Translations under genes and position numbers: made by a program
The notes under the pieces: generated by a model
The model's database searches: none
Seen by the model: only the letters and a program-made list of their open reading frames with translations
Told to the model about the DNA's origin: nothing
Assembly (NCBI GenBank): GCA_035578175.1
Contig: JAQMRL010000004.1
Span: 35,852,401 to 35,916,400 of the forward strand
Reading direction: 5' to 3'
Length of the DNA: 64,000 nt
Origin: Catonia carolina
Lineage: Eukaryota > Arthropoda > Insecta > Hemiptera > Achilidae
Part shown: positions 1 through 9,667 of the stretch, in pieces
Layout: each line of letters begins with the position of its first letter
Numbering within the stretch: position 1 is the first letter of the stretch

Positions 1-260
1 CGACGATTTTATGGACTTCAAAACAAAATTCTTGGATGAAGTAGAAAAACTAGGTTTAACAGCAGATCGAGTTCACATTGGAGATGAGTAGCCATTGTAC
101 TGGAAAAATTTTCCATGTTTTAATGTTGTCAGGAAAAATTTATGTTCATAAGGGGAAAAGACTGCCGCTGGATTTAAAGTTAAAAAAGATTCTATAAAAT
201 TTTTCCCGTGGAGGAACAGCGCTGGCAATCACAAGTTACCATTGCTTGTTTTAAATTTGT
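1..260 (+). pseudogene. pogo/Tigger-like DDE transposase remnant
   Basis: Conceptual translation from the window edge gives a segment resembling the core of Tigger/pogo (jerky-like) transposases: an acidic alpha-helical stretch (DDFMDFKTKFLDEVEKLGL), then the region where the family has its ADETGLFWK motif with a catalytic Asp. Here that reads IGDE, a stop, then PLYWKNFP. It is followed by EKTAAGFKVKKDS and NSAGNHKLPLLVLN, matching the family pattern of APGFKASKDR and NAAGDFKLKPLLV. Two in-frame stops and decay of the catalytic motif show a dead copy. The 5' part lies outside the window. Family assignment is from remembered motif order, not a search. A faint Tigger-like terminal motif (CAGTCAAACTTCTG) lies near 2313, but I cannot link the two. 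Confidence 0.6.
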
Positions 261-512
261 GTTTTGTTTTAAAATTATAAGACAGTAATATCATAACTGA
301 TTTTAAATAATGGTATCATTTATAATTTTGTGTTCTCGTATTTTTTAAAAAAACTGTATTTTTTACCTTACAATATATCGTATTTTTAATTTTATTGCCG
401 AAATCTAAGATTGTAGACATCGATAGTCCGTACAATTTGATAATCCACAAAGGTCAGATATCTTAACATTAACGCGACTATACTGTATTTAATAATTTTC
501 AAAAATAACTTT

Positions 513-526
513 TAATGTGTCAACAT
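513..526. repeat. Target-site duplication, left copy (jockey 527-1333)
   Basis: The 14-mer TAATGTGTCAACAT occurs here and again, identically, at 1334-1347, immediately after the A-rich tail of the jockey fragment. It is the expected TSD of target-primed reverse transcription. Confidence 0.85.
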
Positions 527-1333
527 TACAAAAACGTATCACGTTATATTTACCCTGCGTAAACGAGTTTTTTCTCCTTTGTATCTTTATGACACTCAAC
601 TTCACACTTCTGAACCTACCCGTTATCCAGGTTTATATCTCGATAAGAGGCTCATGTGGAATGTATACGTGGATAAAAAGAGAAGGGCACTCCAGGACAG
701 ATTCAAACAGTTGTACAGACTTCGTTCACGCAAATCCAAGTTACCAACTACTTCTAAATTAACCATTTACAGCTCCTACCTTCGACCAATATGGAGGTAT
801 GCCAGTCAGCCTTACTGCTGTGCAAAACCATCGGTACTAGCAAAAATTCAGCGTTTTTAATTAAAGCTTTTGCGGAGGACAGTTAACGCTCTCTAATTTG
901 TAACCAATAAAACGCTACACTCAGACCTAAACGTATCCTACATAAATGACGCTTTCTTAAAACTCTATACAAAATTTAGGAAGAAACTCGTGAACCACCA
1001 TAAACCATTGATCTCAAATCTGGCTACGCAGACTCTCCCAAACAAAGCAAAAGGACGACTAAAACGTTGATGGAGCAGGGATCTCATCAATTAACGTAGT
1101 ACTGTAAATCCATTAGAGTGATCTAAATGCTACACTTATCTATTCACGTCAGAGTCTGTCACTGGACTGTGTCTCCATTCACGTTTATTTATCATGTCAT
1201 TTTTTTCCAAATTTTGTGTTATCACATTTACTGATTGTTTCCAACAGATTGTGTTTAATTATTTATTTATTTTTAAAATAATATTTGTTAATGTCTATTT
1301 ATTTCTTAAATAAAGAGAGAAAAATATAAAAAA
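527..1333 (+). mobile_element. 5'-truncated jockey-clade LINE remnant
   Basis: The C-terminal part of a jockey-type ORF2 can be followed in two frames. First comes KTYHVIFTLRKR, then LYLDKRLMWN, LYRLRSRKSKLPTTSKL, YLRPIWRYASQPY and VLAKIQRF. After a frameshift and stops it continues FVTNKTLHSDLN, KKLVNHHKPLISNLA, and the terminal RLKR/WSRDL signature ending near 1093. About 240 bp of 3' UTR follows, with AATAAA near 1309 and an A-rich tail. The fragment starts inside the region after the YADD motif, so it is severely 5'-truncated and cannot move itself. Perfect 14-bp direct repeats flank it (513-526, 1334-1347), so both insertion boundaries are exact. Confidence 0.85.
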
Positions 1334-1347
1334 TAATGTGTCAACAT
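1334..1347. repeat. Target-site duplication, right copy (jockey 527-1333)
   Basis: Exact second copy of the 14-bp direct repeat at 513-526. It marks the 3' junction after the A-rich tail. Confidence 0.85.
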
Positions 1348-2964
1348 GATTATTTGATGCAACTATAATTATCGTCTAGTGGCATTTAAATTAAAGTTCT
1401 ACATAGAAAATTTGAATAATTTACATGCATTTAAATGGACTATAATTACACTTTGACACAGACCTACTGACACTGACAACAAATTATTATTGCAAATGGG
1501 GTAAGATAAGGGAATATGCACCTGTCAAAATTAGGTCTTGAGAAATTAGTTTCAATAGATGAAAGCCAAAGCAATGGAGGGCATTGGGGTATTGGTTCGT
1601 TGGTCAGGTTGTGTAATTGGAGAAAACGGGAGAGAAACCCTTAATGAGAGGACTGGCAATCACTTTGCTCATTGTCAGGGGCACCTGCGCTCCCATTCCA
1701 CTGGACCCTTTATATATATATACCTATCACTCTATCCCTGTTCCTCTTGTACATTTCAATATGTTCTTCTTCTTTGCCTTCTCTCATCCATTTCACTTAG
1801 TAAACCCTTTTATTCCCGTCTAACCGACACAAGTAACCTTAACAACAAAAACTAACCTTCGGTTAATTGTCCTTACGACCTACTTATTAATTGCTACATC
1901 TTGCTTCCTTCGTAATTAATTGACTCGCCTTATACTTGTACCATTACTCAGTATTCTCTACCTTTTAATAACTTAACATTGGAATAACGTACATTTGCAT
2001 GTTTCCTCATTGAAAAGCCAACTTTGTTTCGTAGAAAGTAAGCCTATATTATAATTTCTGTTAAAACTGAAGAGTTTACCTAAGAAGTTAAAACATAAAA
2101 TAACAGTTTTTAACTTTTTTTTAAAAAAAAAGGTCAAATAACTGTATAACGTAAAAATTTGTGAAACAATAGTACTTTAATTGTATTTCGAGAATTAAAC
2201 CCTCCTCAATTTTACTTACTTCAAAATTAAACAAAATAAAAATCCTAGAAATTTTAGTATTTTGTTATTCTTCTCTTTCAGTTTCACATTATTATATTTA
2301 TATTAGAAATACAGTCAAACTTCTGAAAAACGGACATTCAAGGGACCAAACAATTTGTCTGCTAATGAGATATATGTGTACTAGCAAGTTTCTGTATTTA
2401 AATTATGTATTGTGTAATGTAACGTATTTAATAAGATTATATAAAAAATACACACTATTTAAATTTATGCAATGAAAATAAATTTATTTAATAAATAAGT
2501 TTGTGGTATATAGTGCGTGTATATGTAATCACCAAAAAATAAACGTATCATTAATATGTAATATAAAAAGTATGCATGCATGTACAGTACGTTTATAAGT
2601 AATCCAACATACCTTTGGTTTGTTTTCCAGGATTGTGTACATAAGTTGATTACACAATTTACGCAAAACCTAAAGTAATAATATCATTTTCTGTTTTTAA
2701 GAACGTATGAGTTATTAAACACAAGATACTACCATGTTTTCATCTAAGTTTCAGCCTTAAAAATTTCAATACGATCTCATTTTACCAAGGTAACAGAATT
2801 CCGAACAAAATGTTTAATCAGCTCACGAAGCGTATTTTCGCTAAGAAAACGTTTCTGAATTTTTGCTTATATGAATCTTTTTTTATTTTTTTCAGTCACA
2901 GAATCAGGTCGTGAGAGATTGCAGTTAAATTTTTAATTGCCTTCCAGATTTGTCAAGTGTCAAT
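1348..2964. other. Unassigned AT-rich stretch
   Basis: No recognisable gene. ORFs around 1559-1855 are short, overlapping and without known motifs. A segment near 2313-2380 (CAGTCAAACTTCTGAAAAAC, then CGGACATTCAAGGGACC) resembles the terminal repeat style of Tigger/pogo elements but has no partner visible nearby. Confidence 0.5.
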
Positions 2965-3300
2965 ATTTGTTTAAAATCTCTAATGTGTGTACGTTGCAAT
3001 CTGTTCAGTTTAAGAACAATAACCAACCCTATGACCCAATCAGATGAGGATTATAAATACATTTGTGTAAATGCAATGTAGTCTTTTAAAGTCTCAGACC
3101 GACCATTCCTAAGAGATTATGGTTAATTGAACCCCAACGATCAAAGTTCACCGGTAACCACTGTTTTATGTTCAAATCCGTATAAAAGTAGGATTTGAAC
3201 CACGGAAACTTCGTCTCCAAAAATAAGCTGTTAAATAGTTGATTCACGGTGATGACATTACCATAAGATAAATCCTAGTGTCAAAATAAAAAAAAGTCAG
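2965..3300 (-). repeat. tRNA-derived SINE (family S), diverged copy
   Basis: Read on the minus strand this is the same ~300-bp unit as at 42279-42603, 36646-36944, 58479-58771 and 23175-23447. A tRNA-like head comes first (degraded box A near 3290, box B-like GGTTCAAATCC around 3196-3206), then the shared body GGTTAATTGAACC... in inverse and the 3' part ending TGTGTACGTTGCAATC in inverse. The copy is old; the head motif CCCACCGGGTTGGTC is mostly lost. Confidence 0.65.
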
Positions 3301-3394
3301 TTAACCAAGTCATATCCCACAGGCCAGGGTGGTGCGATATCTTGGCTTGTGGCTCGAAAGACGACTAAGTTGAAAGCATTATCTACGTACGAAA

Positions 3395-3991
3395 CGTTTA
3401 GAACTTAACCGCCACCAGAAGCTACTGTTCTGCTTAATCAACCCTCGATCAAGATTGAACCTGCGCTCCAAGACTTCAATATACAAACTCCTATTATGAC
3501 CAATCTGTACTTATGGTGTCCAGCTCTTTGGAATAGCGGCAGAGAGTAATTTAAAGTTGATCCAGGCCTTTCAATCAAAATTCTTAAGACTTGCTTGTGG
3601 CGCTCCTTTTTATGTAAGCAATAAAACCCTCCACGATGATTTAAAAATTCCCTTAGTAAAGGAGCTAAACGCGTCCTTGTATAGTAGGCTTACATTTCAC
3701 GAAAGACTAGATGACCATCCAAACCAACTAGTCAGTGATCTACAGGGCACAAGGGTACGTGATCTGCAGAGTAGTTACAAGGAACTTCCCAACTGTGCGT
3801 CGTTTAAAGCGAAAATGGAGTAGAGACCTCTTGGTCTGAATAACGGATAATACCCGAAGTTTTGAACGGAGAATGTATCACTGGGTACCTCTTCTCTTTA
3901 AAGTGAAATTCCCCACTGCCATTTAAATATCAAATACGGAAGTTCTGCAGCTCAATGTACAGTACCGTAATAAAAATTAAAGACAAAAAAA
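3395..3991 (+). mobile_element. 5'-truncated jockey-clade LINE remnant
   Basis: Translation shows KLLFCLINPRSRLNLRSKTS, a stop in place of the R of LLRPI, then CTYGVQLFG, LIQAFQSKFLRLACGAPFY, VSNKTLHDDLKIPLVKELN, RLDDHPNQLVSDL, and the terminal LKRKWSRDLLV after a frameshift, ending near 3838. These are the C-terminal blocks of jockey ORF2 in the right order. About 150 bp of 3' UTR follows, containing CAATGTACAGTACCGTAATA and an A-rich end (AAAGACAAAAAAACC). The same 3' portion is found inverted at 15130-15578, so both belong to one subfamily. No target-site duplication was identified. Confidence 0.8.
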
Positions 3992-4955
3992 CCAAATCGT
4001 CTATTGAAACAATAAAAGAAACACTCATTTTATACCCTTTATAATATTATTATTATTTTAGATGAAATGGCTTTGGAAAGAATAGCTATAATTTAGAACA
4101 ATTCCAATCTTGAATTCTCATTTTAGAATTTATTATTGACAACCATTGAACAGGAGATAAAAAATTTGTATAAATTTATGCGCATTGAAAATATGCAGTA
4201 CTGATTGGGACGGGGTTATACATTCACACATACATGAGTAACATGTATTTTGTACATATTCCTACACAAATACATATACCAAAACCAGTATGGGTTTGTT
4301 CCATCCGAATTGATTAAACCACAGCAGTCAGACGAGGTGTGTATTAGGAAGGGATGAGTTGTATGGTGATGTAGCTTGCTTTAGCATGTTGTTGCTTGAG
4401 TTTGCTCTTGCTGTCATTTCCATACATGTGAAATGGTAATTTGATATTTTATCATGTTCTAATTGAAATAAAACGGTTTTTCCACCACTTAAATATTCTC
4501 TTTGTCCACTTCACATCTGTAGTAAAAATAATAATGTCGATTTTTAATTTTTTTTGGGCTTTTCTTTCAACTTCACATCATATCCAAGCAAAAATCAACG
4601 CTCTACACATTTCAACAATAAAAATATTGCATTATATTGAATGTCTCATCTGAATTAAAGAAAAATATGTTACTTGTCTGTCATCATATTTTATTGTAAT
4701 TTAACGTTTTGAATTTCTTGACATGCGATTTTTTCAGTTTTCCAATTAATTTTATGCGATTTGTGTCACATTTATATAAATAAGCTAAGAATCAATAAAA
4801 TTATTGTCACCGTCGTTCCCTTTGTTAAGGTACTGTGCTGCCGGCTATCAAAGCTTCCGACGTAGCGACAGAGGGAGCCGCCAATAGTTCCGAGAGGGGT
4901 GTTAGGCTTGTAGCGGCGTACCGACGGAGGCCGACAGAGGCCTTTGTCATCAAGG
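3992..4955. other. Unassigned stretch with a GC-richer patch
   Basis: Mostly AT-rich anonymous DNA. About 4830-4955 is distinctly GC-richer (many CCG/CGG triplets) but has no recognisable coding signal. It directly precedes a LINE reverse transcriptase remnant and may be part of that element. Confidence 0.4.
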
Positions 4956-5035
4956 CCAAGACCAATAACCAATCAAGGAATGAGACAAGGGTGTAGTTTT
5001 TCACCCACCTTATTTAACTTATTTATATATATATA
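4956..5035 (+). pseudogene. LINE reverse transcriptase fragment, left half (interrupted)
   Basis: Reads NQGMRQGCSFSPTLFNLFI, the conserved RT block B (consensus G-x-R-Q-G-C-x-x-S-P-x-L-F-N). The sequence runs into a (TA)n tract and is then cut by the full-length LINE at 5048-9655. The matching right half, with the RT block C motif LFAD, resumes at 9668. Together they are one older LINE copy split by a younger one. The clade of the older element was not determined. Confidence 0.75.
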
Positions 5036-5047
5036 TATATGGATCAC
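5036..5047. repeat. Target-site duplication, left copy (LINE 5048-9655)
   Basis: TATATGGATCAC here is repeated at 9656-9667 just after the (TTA)n tail. The GGATCAC part is the informative half, since the TA part could extend by chance. Confidence 0.75.
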
Positions 5048-5639
5048 GATATTATAGTCTGAGTTGCGCGCGGACTGCGATACGATTAACATCGAATGAA
5101 CAACGGTCGTGATTACTGTATCGATTGAGTGGTTTAATTAAAAGTTATGTCAATTGTAAAATAGTATGTTATATAAGTGATCGTTCTTAAAATCTACGTC
5201 AAGAATCTTGTAAACTATATGGAGGTTTGGGTGAGATATTTGTTAAAAACTAAGGTAAAATAATTTAAAATACTAGTTAATGCCAGCTTTATATTGTCAT
5301 ACAATAGTATTAATAGAGTTTGGAAGGAGACTCAAGGTAAAGGTCACTAATTGACCGGTCGGCTGTCGTTGCTTATCAGTTGTTTATCATCGTTTAGAAA
5401 TAGAGGATATAAAATATCTGCGACAATTTATCTTACCGCAACAACATAATTTCATTATAAACTAAATAATAATTAAAACTGGGTTTACTCGATCTACTCA
5501 ATAAGCAATATTGTCGAACATCAATAAACTGGATATATACAAATATAGATAACGGAATAATTTTCTTTAGAACTGAATTTTATTGCCTGTATATTGAAAT
5601 CAGTCATTCATTAAAACTTTTATAATATCAAAAATTAAA

Positions 5640-6389
5640 ATGGATTTAGACTCCTTCAAAAAAATACTGGATAACTTTAAAGAAGAAATGAAAAAAGAAA
5701 TGAAAGCAAACATCAAAGAAGAGCTGAGCAAATTTTCAAAGCAACTCACTGAGAATTTTCAAGACTCCTTGATGTCACTGAATAACACCATTACAGAGCA
5801 AGAAAAAAGAATTGATTTTCTAGAACGTGAGAATAGGAAGAGAAATTTAATTATACACGGCCTAGAAGAAGGACAAGAAAATAATATGGACCTTGAGAAC
5901 ACGGTTTTCCATTTAATTAGAACTAAACTTAAGGTAAACATAGAGGAAAATGAAATAGATTTTATAAGACGAATAGGCCGGGCGACTGAAAATAAAAATA
6001 GACCTGTCATCGTGGGGCTTGTTTCTTCTAGAAAGAAAATGAACATAATCACACAGGCAAAATGCTTAAAGGGATCAAATATTTTTATCTCTGAGGATTT
6101 CCCACCAAAAGTCATACAAGTTAGAAAACAACTCCAGGTAGATTTGAAGAAAGCAAGGTCAGAAGGAAAGTTTGCCATTATACGATATGACAAACTAATA
6201 GTTAGAGAACAAACAGAAAAACCTAAAAAGCGTCTATTGAGTGAATCACCCAAAGGATCGATTAAACAAAATTCTCCATCAGCGCAAATAGTTAAAAAAA
6301 CAAAGAAAAGTGAAAATAAAAGGAAAAACTCAATTGAAAGCTTTCTTATAGATAAGGATGAAGACAAAATTAACGACAGGAATGAATGA
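5640..6389 (+). CDS. LINE ORF1: coiled-coil / RRM-like RNA-binding protein
   Basis: A 249-residue ORF with an ATG start right after an AT-rich 5' UTR. Residues ~1-65 are almost purely charged and hydrophobic heptads (MDLDSFKKILDNFKEEMKKE onward), predicting a coiled coil for oligomerisation. Residues ~66-175 resemble the RRM-like domain of L1-type ORF1 proteins: RKRNLIIHGLEEG, then DFIRRIGRATENKNRPVIV, then ITQAKCLKGSNIFISEDFPP. The C-terminus (~190-249) is lysine-rich and probably disordered. By analogy with L1 ORF1p it should coat the element RNA as a chaperone within the ribonucleoprotein; this is inference from domain layout. There are no zinc knuckles. It lies upstream of ORF2 in the same transcript. 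Many RTE elements lack such an ORF1, which makes the combination worth noting. Confidence 0.85.
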   Translation: MDLDSFKKILDNFKEEMKKEMKANIKEELSKFSKQLTENFQDSLMSLNNTITEQEKRIDFLERENRKRNLIIHGLEEGQENNMDLENTVFHLIRTKLKVNIEENEIDFIRRIGRATENKNRPVIVGLVSSRKKMNIITQAKCLKGSNIFISEDFPPKVIQVRKQLQVDLKKARSEGKFAIIRYDKLIVREQTEKPKKRLLSESPKGSIKQNSPSAQIVKKTKKSENKRKNSIESFLIDKDEDKINDRNE

Positions 6390-6514
6390 AAATTACAGGA
6401 AACTAGACTCAAGATAAGGACAAAAAATGTTAAAAAATACGATTGTAAAATAGGGAAACAGAATGTGATAATATAAAAAGCAACTCATTAACAAAAACAA
6501 CACCCTCAGAACGT

Positions 6515-9448
6515 TTGGTCAGCAAGGGGGCAAGAGACCAATACCTCCCAACTAGAAATAGAAATAAGAATTCAGCAATACACACCACTTCACAATCAAA
6601 CAAAAACTATAAAGTAAATTATAGTACATTCGGCACCTTAAATGTAAGATCTTTAATGTCTGAAGAACAAATTGTAGAACTTGAACAAGCTTTAAGCAAT
6701 AGTGATATTGACATATTAGGATTATCGGAAATAAGAAGACAAGGTGAAAAAATAATTGAGACGAAAAGCAAATTTATATTTTTCTATTTCGGAGAAGTAT
6801 CCGGTAAAAATGGAACGGGTTTTTTAGTTCACCAGAAATTTAGAAATGATATTTTAGAATTCAAACCTATATCAGATAGAATCTCTACCCTCAGTATTAG
6901 ACGAAACCAAGTGGTACTACGGTTTATTCAAGTGTATGCACCGACCAGCTCTTCTACTGAAGAAGAAATCGAACAATTCTATAACTTATTAATAGAGGAA
7001 TTAGAAGAGAAGAAAACAAATTACAGGGAAGAAACAATAATAATGGGAGATTTAAATGCCCAAATAGGTCTCAGGAAGGTAGGAGAACAAGATACGATTG
7101 GTGCTTTTGGCTACGGCAAAAGAAATACAAGAGGCTGGAGATTGATAAGATTTTGCCAAGAATTTAACCTAAAAATTCTGAACAGTTTCTTTAAAAAAAG
7201 AGCAGGCCGTAAATGGACATGGTTGTCGCCAAATGGTAAGCATAAAAATGAGATAGATTTTATACTATCAAAAAACAAGAATATGTTCCATGATGTAAGT
7301 GTAGTTAACAATTTCCAATTCCATTCAGACCATAGGCTAATACGAGGCAAAATACTAACCACAGATAGATCTAGGAGACATTTTTTTAAAGATAATAATC
7401 AACAACAGCATATTAACTTAGAAAACTTTCAGAGGAATATTAAGAATGCAGTGGTTCAAAGGATACCAAGAAATTGTGATATGCAAGAAAGTTACAACTG
7501 GTTAGAAAACACTATAATTAACACAAGTAAAGAATCACAAAGAAAGGTGAATAGAGGAATTAGACGAAATAAGAAACTGAGTGACCTTACACTAGAACTA
7601 ATCAGGAAAAGATCGATATTATGGAGAAAGGACAATAAAACTATTGAAGATAAATTAGAATTAAATATTATATGTAAAGCTTGTAAATACAATATTAGAA
7701 AAGACATTAATGCTTACAATAACGAATTGGTGAAAAGTCTAATGCAACCGGACCTATCTGTAAAGAAAACCAGGAAATCTTTATCTCAAGGTAGATTATG
7801 GTTGTCAGGTTTGAGGGATGAAAACGGAATTGTAAAAAGAAGCAGAGAAGATATCCTGGCTGTGGCATCTAAGTTTTATGAAAACTTGTACAGTGTTTCA
7901 ATAAATGAAGAGAACAAATTTACTATTGGTCAATCATCAGAAATCCAAGACGAACATAGCACATTTCTTAACATATTGGAGGAAGAAGTCAGTTCGGTTC
8001 TAAAGAAACTCAAGAGTGGAAAATCACCAGGAAATGACAAGATAATAAATGAATACTTAAGGGCGGCAGAGTGCTTTATTTCAAAGGATTTAACACACAT
8101 ATTTAACCAAATAATGATGCAGGGCAAGGTTCCAGGCCAATGGCTTAAATCGGACATCATTCTGCTTCATAAAAAGGGAGAGGTAACGGATATTAAAAAT
8201 TACCGTCCTATTACTCTTTCTTCATCATTGAGTAAAGTTTTCGCTAAGATTATACAACGACGTATGAAACCGATTGTGGAGTACAACCAACACATTGAAC
8301 AAGCGGGTTTTCGCCCTGGGTTTTCAACTGTGGATCATTTGCAGGTAGTGAACCAGCTGATCGAAAAATGCAGAGAATATAACGTAGAAATTTATATAGC
8401 TTTGGTGGACTTCGCGAAGGCTTTTGATTCTGTGAAACTGGTATCTGTTTTTAAGGGATTACAAGAGCTAGGGATAGATGAAAGAATATTAAGAGTATTA
8501 TGGCATTGGTACAAAAATGGCGAAGCTCGAGTGGTCCTAGAGAATCCGGGCGATTTTTTTCCAGTTGGACGAGGTGTCAAACAGGGCGATCCTCTCTCAC
8601 CCGATCTTTTCAATGTGACATTGGATTCAGTTTTCAAAAATTTGGATTGGGACGAAAAGGGTATAAGAGTGAATGGAAGAAACATAAGTAATGTAAGATT
8701 TGCAGATGACATTACATTATTTGCGAAATCACCAACGGAATTAAGCGGTATGCTAGAAGAACTACAGCAGGCTAGCCTATTAGCGGGACTTGAGATAAAT
8801 AATGATAAAACTATTCTTCTCACTAACAGTAAGCGAGAGGATATTGTCCTAAGTGGTAAAAAATTAATATGGGTAAATGAGGCGATTTATCTGGGACAGA
8901 CAATTTCTTTTAGGAATGGATGCAGTAAGGAAGTAAACCGAAGAATGACTTTGGCTTGGAGAAAATTCTGGTCAATGAAGTTTATATTTAAAAGCAAAAT
9001 GTCTCAAAGATTAAAGACCTTAGCTTTTAATTGTTGTGTGCTTCCTTGCATGACCTACGGCGCACAGACATGGACTTTGACAAAGAAGGACGTATACAGA
9101 CTGAGAGTCACTCAAAGAGCCATGGAACGGAGCATGTTAGGGGTTTCCTTACGAGACAAGATAAAAAACACAGAACTAAGGAGGAGAACACAACTTCAAG
9201 ATGTAGTCGAAGTGGCAAAGCGGCTGAAATGGAATTGGGCTGGACATGTGTTACGGCTAAATGACGACAGATGGACAAAACGAGTTACAGAATGGCAACC
9301 GATTGAAAATATCAGGCGTAGAGGTAGACAGTGTTTGAGGTGGGACGACGAATTGGTCAAACATGCCGGTGCACATTGGCAAATTACAATAAGAGACAAA
9401 TCCCGTTGGAAAACATTGGGAGAGGCCTTTGCCCAAAAATGGGCCTAG
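6515..9448 (+). CDS. LINE ORF2: endonuclease-reverse transcriptase (RTE-like)
   Basis: About 977 residues counted from a TTG at 6515. Residues 36-275 form an APE-type endonuclease with its key residues present: N43 in TLNVRSL, E72 in LSEIRR, Y141 in YAPTSS, D179/N181 in MGDLNAQ, D248 in EIDFI and SDH at 271-273. The reverse transcriptase follows (~residues 490-800): YRPITLSSSLSKVFAKI, block A Asp D632 in LVDFAKAFD, GVKQGDPLSPDLFN near 691, and the catalytic FADD at 729-732. The C-terminal block (~830-977) is typical of insect RTE proteins; there is no RNase H. The frame is open from 6449 (after a stop at 6446-6448), yet contains no ATG before 6656 (residue 48), which would delete the catalytic Asn. 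Initiation must be non-AUG or reinitiation, or the original AUG is lost. It nicks target DNA and copies element RNA. Confidence 0.9.
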   Translation: MVSKGARDQYLPTRNRNKNSAIHTTSQSNKNYKVNYSTFGTLNVRSLMSEEQIVELEQALSNSDIDILGLSEIRRQGEKIIETKSKFIFFYFGEVSGKNGTGFLVHQKFRNDILEFKPISDRISTLSIRRNQVVLRFIQVYAPTSSSTEEEIEQFYNLLIEELEEKKTNYREETIIMGDLNAQIGLRKVGEQDTIGAFGYGKRNTRGWRLIRFCQEFNLKILNSFFKKRAGRKWTWLSPNGKHKNEIDFILSKNKNMFHDVSVVNNFQFHSDHRLIRGKILTTDRSRRHFFKDNNQQQHINLENFQRNIKNAVVQRIPRNCDMQESYNWLENTIINTSKESQRKVNRGIRRNKKLSDLTLELIRKRSILWRKDNKTIEDKLELNIICKACKYNIRKDINAYNNELVKSLMQPDLSVKKTRKSLSQGRLWLSGLRDENGIVKRSREDILAVASKFYENLYSVSINEENKFTIGQSSEIQDEHSTFLNILEEEVSSVLKKLKSGKSPGNDKIINEYLRAAECFISKDLTHIFNQIMMQGKVPGQWLKSDIILLHKKGEVTDIKNYRPITLSSSLSKVFAKIIQRRMKPIVEYNQHIEQAGFRPGFSTVDHLQVVNQLIEKCREYNVEIYIALVDFAKAFDSVKLVSVFKGLQELGIDERILRVLWHWYKNGEARVVLENPGDFFPVGRGVKQGDPLSPDLFNVTLDSVFKNLDWDEKGIRVNGRNISNVRFADDITLFAKSPTELSGMLEELQQASLLAGLEINNDKTILLTNSKREDIVLSGKKLIWVNEAIYLGQTISFRNGCSKEVNRRMTLAWRKFWSMKFIFKSKMSQRLKTLAFNCCVLPCMTYGAQTWTLTKKDVYRLRVTQRAMERSMLGVSLRDKIKNTELRRRTQLQDVVEVAKRLKWNWAGHVLRLNDDRWTKRVTEWQPIENIRRRGRQCLRWDDELVKHAGAHWQITIRDKSRWKTLGEAFAQKWA

Positions 9449-9637
9449 TTTCCTAAATACTTATATAAAAAAAGAAGAAAAAAGTGATTATGATTTTATT
9501 TGGACATTAAAGTTTAAAAATTATAAATTTATTTGTTTTTTTAATATAATTAATTATTACATAGTTATTGTCTTATGTGTAATGTATCTACTCAATGTAA
9601 AGTATGTAATTTTAAAGGAGACTAATAAAAAGGCTAT

Positions 9638-9655
9638 TATTATTATTATTATTAT
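9638..9655 (+). repeat. (TTA)n microsatellite tail of the LINE
   Basis: Six or so TTA/ATT units terminate the 3' UTR of the 5048-9655 element. They serve as its 3' tail in place of poly(A), as is usual for RTE-type LINEs. Confidence 0.85.
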
Positions 9656-9667
9656 TATATGGATCAC
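9656..9667. repeat. Target-site duplication, right copy (LINE 5048-9655)
   Basis: TATATGGATCAC, identical to 5036-5047. The interrupted older LINE continues directly after it. Confidence 0.75.

Larger units (their letters stand above)
5048..9655 (+). mobile_element. Full-length two-ORF RTE-like LINE retrotransposon
   Basis: A 4.6-kb non-LTR retrotransposon with all expected parts in order: ~590-bp 5' UTR (5048-5639), ORF1 (5640-6389), a short intergenic gap, ORF2 with endonuclease and reverse transcriptase (to 9448), ~190-bp 3' UTR, and a (TTA/ATT)n microsatellite tail at 9638-9655 rather than poly(A). A 12-bp direct repeat flanks it. Neither ORF has an internal stop or frameshift, so it is a young insertion. 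The endonuclease/RT architecture without RNase H, the C-terminal block (PCMTYGAQTWTLTKK, GHVLRLNDDRW, RRRGRQCLRWDDEL) and the trinucleotide tail fit the RTE clade as seen in Lepidoptera and other insects. Whether it is still mobile is unknown; the start codon of ORF2 is unusual (see that entry). Confidence 0.9.

Noticed and set aside
4772..4972. Minus-strand ORF over the GC-richer patch
   Set aside because: Antisense to a LINE RT fragment at its right end; composition alone explains the open frame.
8392..8823. 143-codon minus-strand ORF
   Set aside because: Shadow of the LINE ORF2 on the plus strand.
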